DNA of 64,000 bases from Candidatus Bacteroides merdavium (lineage in GTDB: Bacteria > Bacteroidota > Bacteroidia > Bacteroidales > Bacteroidaceae), in contig DXAV01000015.1 of assembly GCA_019116805.1 (NCBI GenBank), positions 1 to 64,000 on the forward strand, read 5' to 3'. Shown here piece after piece: positions 59,587 through 64,000 of the stretch. How positions within the stretch are numbered: position 1 is the first letter of the stretch; every line of letters begins with the position of its first letter. The position numbers were made by a program, and so were the translations under genes. A model generated the notes under the pieces. That model worked only from the letters and a program-made list of their open reading frames with translations. It searched no databases and was not told where the DNA came from.

Positions 59587-60948
59587 ATGAAGAAACTTAT
59601 TTTATTGTCAACCGCTGCTGCTCTGTTGAGCAGCTGCGGTATATATACCAAGTATAAACCGGCCGAAAGCGTACCCGATAATCTTTATGGGGAAGAGTTC
59701 ATCACCGAAGACACTACCAGCATTGGTGGTATGGACTGGCATGAAGTTTTTACGGATCCCCAGTTGCAGGCTTATATCGAACAGGGTTTGCGGAATAATA
59801 CTGATTATCTGTCTGCTCAACTTCGTATAGAAGAGGCCGAAGCTACTTTGCTTTCTTCCAAGCTGGCCTTTCTGCCTTCTTTTGCATTAAGTCCACAGGG
59901 AACTGTGAGTAGTTTTGATGGAGGAAAGGCTACACAGACCTATTCGTTGCCCGTCGTTGCCAGTTGGGAACTGGATATTTTCGGTAAGATGCGTAACAGT
60001 AAACGGCAGGCACAAGCTCTCTATGCTCAAAGTCAGGATTACAAGCAGGCCGTTCGCACACAACTTATAGCCAACATTGCAAATACTTATTATACGTTGT
60101 TGATGCTTGATGAACAACTCTCCCTTTCACAAGAGACGGCTAAGGCTTGGGAAGAAACCGTTCGTTCCACTCGTGCTTTGATGAATGCTGGAAAGGCTGA
60201 TGAAGCTGCTGTGGCACAGATGGAAGCTGCCTGTTACGAAGTACAGGTCTCTGTACTCGACTTGAAAGAACAAATCAATCAAACGGAAAATAGCTTTGCT
60301 TTATTGTTGGCCGAAACACCCCGTTCTTATGAACGAGGTACACTGGTTGATATGCAAATGCCTGGCGAATTATCAGTAGGTGTTCCCATGCAGATGCTTG
60401 CCAATCGTCCTGATGTTCGCATGGCTGAACGTTCTCTGGAATCGGCTTTCTATGCTACCAATGCAGCACGCTCGGCTTTTTATCCATCCATTACATTGAG
60501 TGGAAGTGCAGGGTGGACAAACTCAGCAGGCGCTATGATAGTCAATCCCGGCAAATTTCTTGCTTCGGCCGTAGGTTCGCTTACACAGCCGCTATTTGCA
60601 CGTGGGCAATTGCTTGGTCAGCTTAAAATCAGCAAGGCACAACAGGAAGAAGCTTCACTTGCTTTCCAACAGACGTTGCTGAATGCTGGTAGTGAAGTAA
60701 ATGATGCACTGACTGCTTGGCAAACTAGTCGCGACAAAAGCTTGTTGTTGGATAAACAGATAGCATCCTTGCAGAGAGCCGTAAAAAGTACTTCTTTGCT
60801 TATGGAACATGGTACTACAACTTATTTGGAAGTACTGACTGCAAAGCAAAATCTGCTTATGGCTCAGCTGACTCAAACAGGTAACCGCTTCACTGAGATA
60901 CAGAGCGTAATCACTCTTTATCGTGCGTTGGGTGGAGGAAAGGAATAA
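59587..60948 (+). CDS. RND efflux outer-membrane factor (NodT/OprM-like)
   Basis: Lipobox LLSSC; SWELDIFGKMRNSKRQAQA; NRPDVRMAERSLESA. Confidence 0.95.
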   Translation: MKKLILLSTAAALLSSCGIYTKYKPAESVPDNLYGEEFITEDTTSIGGMDWHEVFTDPQLQAYIEQGLRNNTDYLSAQLRIEEAEATLLSSKLAFLPSFALSPQGTVSSFDGGKATQTYSLPVVASWELDIFGKMRNSKRQAQALYAQSQDYKQAVRTQLIANIANTYYTLLMLDEQLSLSQETAKAWEETVRSTRALMNAGKADEAAVAQMEAACYEVQVSVLDLKEQINQTENSFALLLAETPRSYERGTLVDMQMPGELSVGVPMQMLANRPDVRMAERSLESAFYATNAARSAFYPSITLSGSAGWTNSAGAMIVNPGKFLASAVGSLTQPLFARGQLLGQLKISKAQQEEASLAFQQTLLNAGSEVNDALTAWQTSRDKSLLLDKQIASLQRAVKSTSLLMEHGTTTYLEVLTAKQNLLMAQLTQTGNRFTEIQSVITLYRALGGGKE

Positions 60949-60981
60949 ACCAATTCTCTTTATACTTATTTATATGAAAAT

Positions 60982-61020
60982 GAGCCATTCCGAGAAGTGA
61001 TTTCTAGGAATGGCTCTCTT
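60982..61020. terminator. intrinsic terminator
   Basis: GAGCCATTCC...GGAATGGCTC, T-rich 3' side. Confidence 0.7.
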
Positions 61021-61043
61021 GTTATTTTCTTTGTGGAAGTGGG

Positions 61044-62540
61044 TTATTGATATTGTGCCCAGTCGGTATTCCGCATATCACCGCTCTTGGCCAGTTCGGC
61101 GTGCATGCCCAGGGCGGCACGGATGGCGTGCGGAGTCTGCGACTTGCCGTCGGTCAGCTTCAGGTAATCCCACAACAGGTTCTTGTAGTCGGGATGTACA
61201 CAGTTTTCGATGATGGCCTGTGCACGTTCCTTCGGGCTCTTGCCGCGCAGGTCGGCCACACCTTGTTCGGTCACGATGATGTTGACGTCGTGTTCCGTAT
61301 GGTCGTGGTGTGAAACCATCGGTACAATGGCGCTGATCTTGCCTTCCTTGGCCACAGAGGGACAGGTGAAGATGGAGATGTAGGCGTTGCGTGTGAAGTC
61401 ACCGCTGCCGCCGATGCCGTTCATCATCTTGGTACCTCCGATGTGTGTGGAGTTGACGTTGCCGTAAAGGTCGGCCTCGATGGCAGTATTGATGGAGATG
61501 ATGCCCAGGCGGCGTACCACTTCGGGGCTGTTGGAAATTTCGGACGGGCGGAGTACCAGTTTGTCGCGGAAGAAGTCCATGTCGTCGTAGATGCCCTGCA
61601 GGCAGTCGTTGGTGACGGTGAGCGAGCAGGCGCTGCCGAACTTGATGCGTCCTTCGCGGATGAGGCCGATAACGGAGTTCTGGATAACCTCGGTGTACAT
61701 TTCGAAGGGCGGGATGGTCTTGTCGTGACCTAGGGCGCTGAGCACGGCATTGGCAATGTTTCCTACACCGCTCTGCAAAGGCAGGAAGGTGGAGGGGATG
61801 ATGCCCCGTTTCATATCAGCTACCAGGAAGTCGGCCACGTTCTGTCCGATTTTGTCGGTCAACGGATCGGGAGCGGCAAAACCACGGGCCTCGTCGGGCC
61901 AGTTGGTTTCTACTACACCCACAATCTTTTTGGGGTCCACCTGTATGTAGGGAGTTCCGATGCGGTCGCTGGGCTTGTAGATAGGTATTTCGCGACGGTA
62001 GGGCGGGTCGAGCGGCTCGTAAACGTCGTGCAGGCCCATGGCAGCCTTGCTGTGGGCAGCATTCAGTTCGACAATGATTTTATCAGCCATGCGGCAGACA
62101 GTAGGTGCGATACCTCCGGCAGCTGTCAGGTAGATTTTACCATCGGGAGTTACTTCGCAAGCTTCGATGATGGCCACATCTACTTTGCCCATAAAGCCGT
62201 AGCGCAGTTCCTGAGCCATCTGAGAAAGGTGAATGTCGTTGTAGGCTATTTCGCCGTTGTTCACAGCCTTGCGGAAGTCGGTGTTGGTTGTATAGGGGGC
62301 ACGGTAGCGGATGGCTTTGGCGCGCGACAATACGCCGTCGCACGAGTCACCTGTCGATGCACCTGTAAAGATTCCCACTTGGAAAGGATTTCCTTTGGCA
62401 TGTTCCGCTTCTGCGATTTTGGCCAGTTCGGCCGTAACGGCTTTGGCTGTACCTGCGGGCGTAAATCCACTCAGGCCGATATTATAGCCATGTTTGATGA
62501 GGCTGGCAGCTTCTGCTGCCGAAATGTAATTGAATGCCAT
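61044..62540 (-). CDS. acetyl-CoA hydrolase/CoA-transferase family protein (possibly succinate/propionate CoA transferase)
   Basis: GLSGFTPAGTAKAVTAEL; TGASTGDSCDGVLSRAKAIRYRAPYTTN; VTEQGVADLRGKSPKERA; start trimmed to MAFNYIS. Confidence 0.9.
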   Translation of the reverse strand: MAFNYISAAEAASLIKHGYNIGLSGFTPAGTAKAVTAELAKIAEAEHAKGNPFQVGIFTGASTGDSCDGVLSRAKAIRYRAPYTTNTDFRKAVNNGEIAYNDIHLSQMAQELRYGFMGKVDVAIIEACEVTPDGKIYLTAAGGIAPTVCRMADKIIVELNAAHSKAAMGLHDVYEPLDPPYRREIPIYKPSDRIGTPYIQVDPKKIVGVVETNWPDEARGFAAPDPLTDKIGQNVADFLVADMKRGIIPSTFLPLQSGVGNIANAVLSALGHDKTIPPFEMYTEVIQNSVIGLIREGRIKFGSACSLTVTNDCLQGIYDDMDFFRDKLVLRPSEISNSPEVVRRLGIISINTAIEADLYGNVNSTHIGGTKMMNGIGGSGDFTRNAYISIFTCPSVAKEGKISAIVPMVSHHDHTEHDVNIIVTEQGVADLRGKSPKERAQAIIENCVHPDYKNLLWDYLKLTDGKSQTPHAIRAALGMHAELAKSGDMRNTDWAQYQ

Positions 62541-62604
62541 AAATTCTATATCATTATTTTCTTTAAAATATTGTTTTGAGTTTTTTGTATCGTTGTTTCG
62601 TTCC

Positions 62605-63012
62605 TCAGTATTTTCTTTGTAAGATTTCCGACCAGATGATGCCTTTGCGTATTTCCTCTGCAGACTGTATGTTAACGGCAGGAGGTGCATCTTCCGTTTT
62701 TTGTGTTAGTGATGTTTGTGGAGCGGGTTCGTTATGGAGTCCCGTTTGCTTTGTCTGGTAATTTCTGGGTATAAAAGGTTTTGCTGTCTGCCTGTGCTTT
62801 TTGTCAGACTTTTGTGCCGTGTTCGTTGGTTGCAGTGGCTGAACAGGAATACCCTCCCAATTTTCTGGAAGCGGATGGGGAATATTAGGCTGGAACACAT
62901 CGTCGTCCTCCCTTGAAGGAGCCGAGGTGTTCTTGGCTTCCTTTTTGGCTTGTTTGACGAATCCGATGATGATGACGCCTGCCACTAACAGAAACTTTAA
63001 GATATCTTCCAT
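62605..63012 (-). CDS. hypothetical membrane-anchored protein
   Basis: MEDILKFLLVAGVIIIGFVKQAKKEAKN...; the track's upstream start at 63111 lies inside the sRNA-like unit. Confidence 0.6.
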   Translation of the reverse strand: MEDILKFLLVAGVIIIGFVKQAKKEAKNTSAPSREDDDVFQPNIPHPLPENWEGIPVQPLQPTNTAQKSDKKHRQTAKPFIPRNYQTKQTGLHNEPAPQTSLTQKTEDAPPAVNIQSAEEIRKGIIWSEILQRKY

Positions 63013-63081
63013 ACTCAGAATGTGTTTATTCCATCGCCAAAGGTAACCAAATAATCTGATTGTTGCCAATAAAATGGCAAT

Positions 63082-63155
63082 AAAAAAGGGCAGCTTCACA
63101 GCTCCCCTCATTTTTTTAACCTAAACCTTAACTATGAAAAAATCTAATGTTTTTT
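63082..63155 (-). ncRNA. divergent copy 5 of the small RNA-like unit
   Basis: Minus strand TTTTTTCATAGTTAAGGTTTAGGTTAAAAAAATGA then GGGgAGC-tgtgaa-GCTgCCC-T6. Confidence 0.5.
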
Positions 63156-63358
63156 TTCGATGTACAAATTTGTGAATTTTGTCGAATATTACCAAATGCA
63201 CTTTGCAAATTGTTTACTGGTTTATGGAATATTAACCTTTTTAAACTTTGAAAAAGCATTTTTGCTGTCAGATGTCAGGATAAGAAGTGATTGGTTTGTA
63301 TTTTTGCTTGATAGAGCGGAGTGTAACTGGGGTATAGGGGAGGTTTTGAGTACAGACA

Positions 63359-63423
63359 TAAAAAAAGGAGTACCGCTGTACTCCAACCTTTGTTAACCTT
63401 AAAATCTAATACTATGAAAAACA
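63359..63423 (-). ncRNA. multicopy small RNA-like unit, copy 4
   Basis: Minus strand -33 TTTGCAG, -7 TACCTTTG (63436-63429), identical body and GGAGTAC-AGCG-GTACTCC-T7 terminator. Confidence 0.8.
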
Positions 63424-63606
63424 CGATGCAAAGGTACGGACTTTTGGGAAATCTGCAAATTCTGCAAGAAAAAACTGATGTTATATAACATGTTTTATGA
63501 ATATGCGTTATTTTGTTAAGGGTTACTAAGGAATGGGAGCCCGCAGATGCTTGTTTTCTAAAAAAGATTTATCTTTGTTTCTGTTTAGTTTTTAAGCCGA
63601 AACCTC

Positions 63607-64000
63607 ATGAACGAAGATATTGTCCTTACACCGATGATGAAGCAGTTTCTCGACCTCAAGGCCAAGCACCCTGACGCCGTGATGCTGTTCCGTTGCGGAG
63701 ACTTCTATGAAACCTATTCGACTGATGCCATTGTGGCTTCCGAAATCCTGGGCATCACGCTGACCAAGCGTGCCAACGGCAAGGAGAAAACCATCGAGAT
63801 GGCCGGATTTCCCTATCATGCGCTCGATACGTACCTGCCGAAACTGATCCGTGCGGGCAAGCGCGTGGCCATCTGCGACCAGCTGGAAGATCCCAAGCTG
63901 ACCAGGAAACTGGTGAAGCGCGGCATCACGGAACTGGTGACGCCCGGTGTCAGCATCAACGACAACGTGCTGAACTACCGTGAGAACAACTTCTTGGCTG
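63607..64000 (+). CDS. mutS: DNA mismatch repair protein MutS (5' part, runs off the window)
   Basis: [49 protein letters not shown]. Confidence 0.95.
   Translation, partial: MNEDIVLTPMMKQFLDLKAKHPDAVMLFRCGDFYETYSTDAIVASEILGITLTKRANGKEKTIEMAGFPYHALDTYLPKLIRAGKRVAICDQLEDPKLTRKLVKRGITELVTPGVSINDNVLNYRENNFLA

Overview
The window looks like an ordinary, gene-dense Bacteroides-type chromosomal segment: TAnnTTTG promoters, GH97, RND efflux, DUF4270, TlpA-like proteins. I see no rRNA, tRNA, prophage, transposase or CRISPR-Cas. Main gene blocks are miaB, a ClC channel interrupted by an in-frame UGA, two ECF sigma factor/membrane-protein pairs, two DMT transporters, leuS-yitT-rdgB, SLC13 permease, nadA, S41 protease, a TrmH methylase, SulP, rubrerythrin, GH97, nadB, a DUF4270/Kelch/DUF4907 cluster, lpd, dacB, a complete seven-gene trp operon (trpB-E-C-F-G-D-A), an AraC/RND efflux locus, an acetyl-CoA hydrolase/CoA-transferase family gene and the start of mutS. 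The unexplained signal is intergenic. (1) A multicopy ~65-nt small-RNA-like unit, with its own promoter and terminator, occurs in four near-identical copies plus one divergent copy, and its terminator stem covaries. (2) At least seven intergenic arrays of degenerate palindromic units share a strict 22- or 23-bp period but differ in sequence; two of them sit inside a ~360-bp dispersed element. (3) The trp operon is preceded by a Trp-Trp-Trp leader peptide and a strong attenuator hairpin. (4) There are MITE-like inverted repeats. All homology calls are from memory and visual reading; no searches or folding were run.
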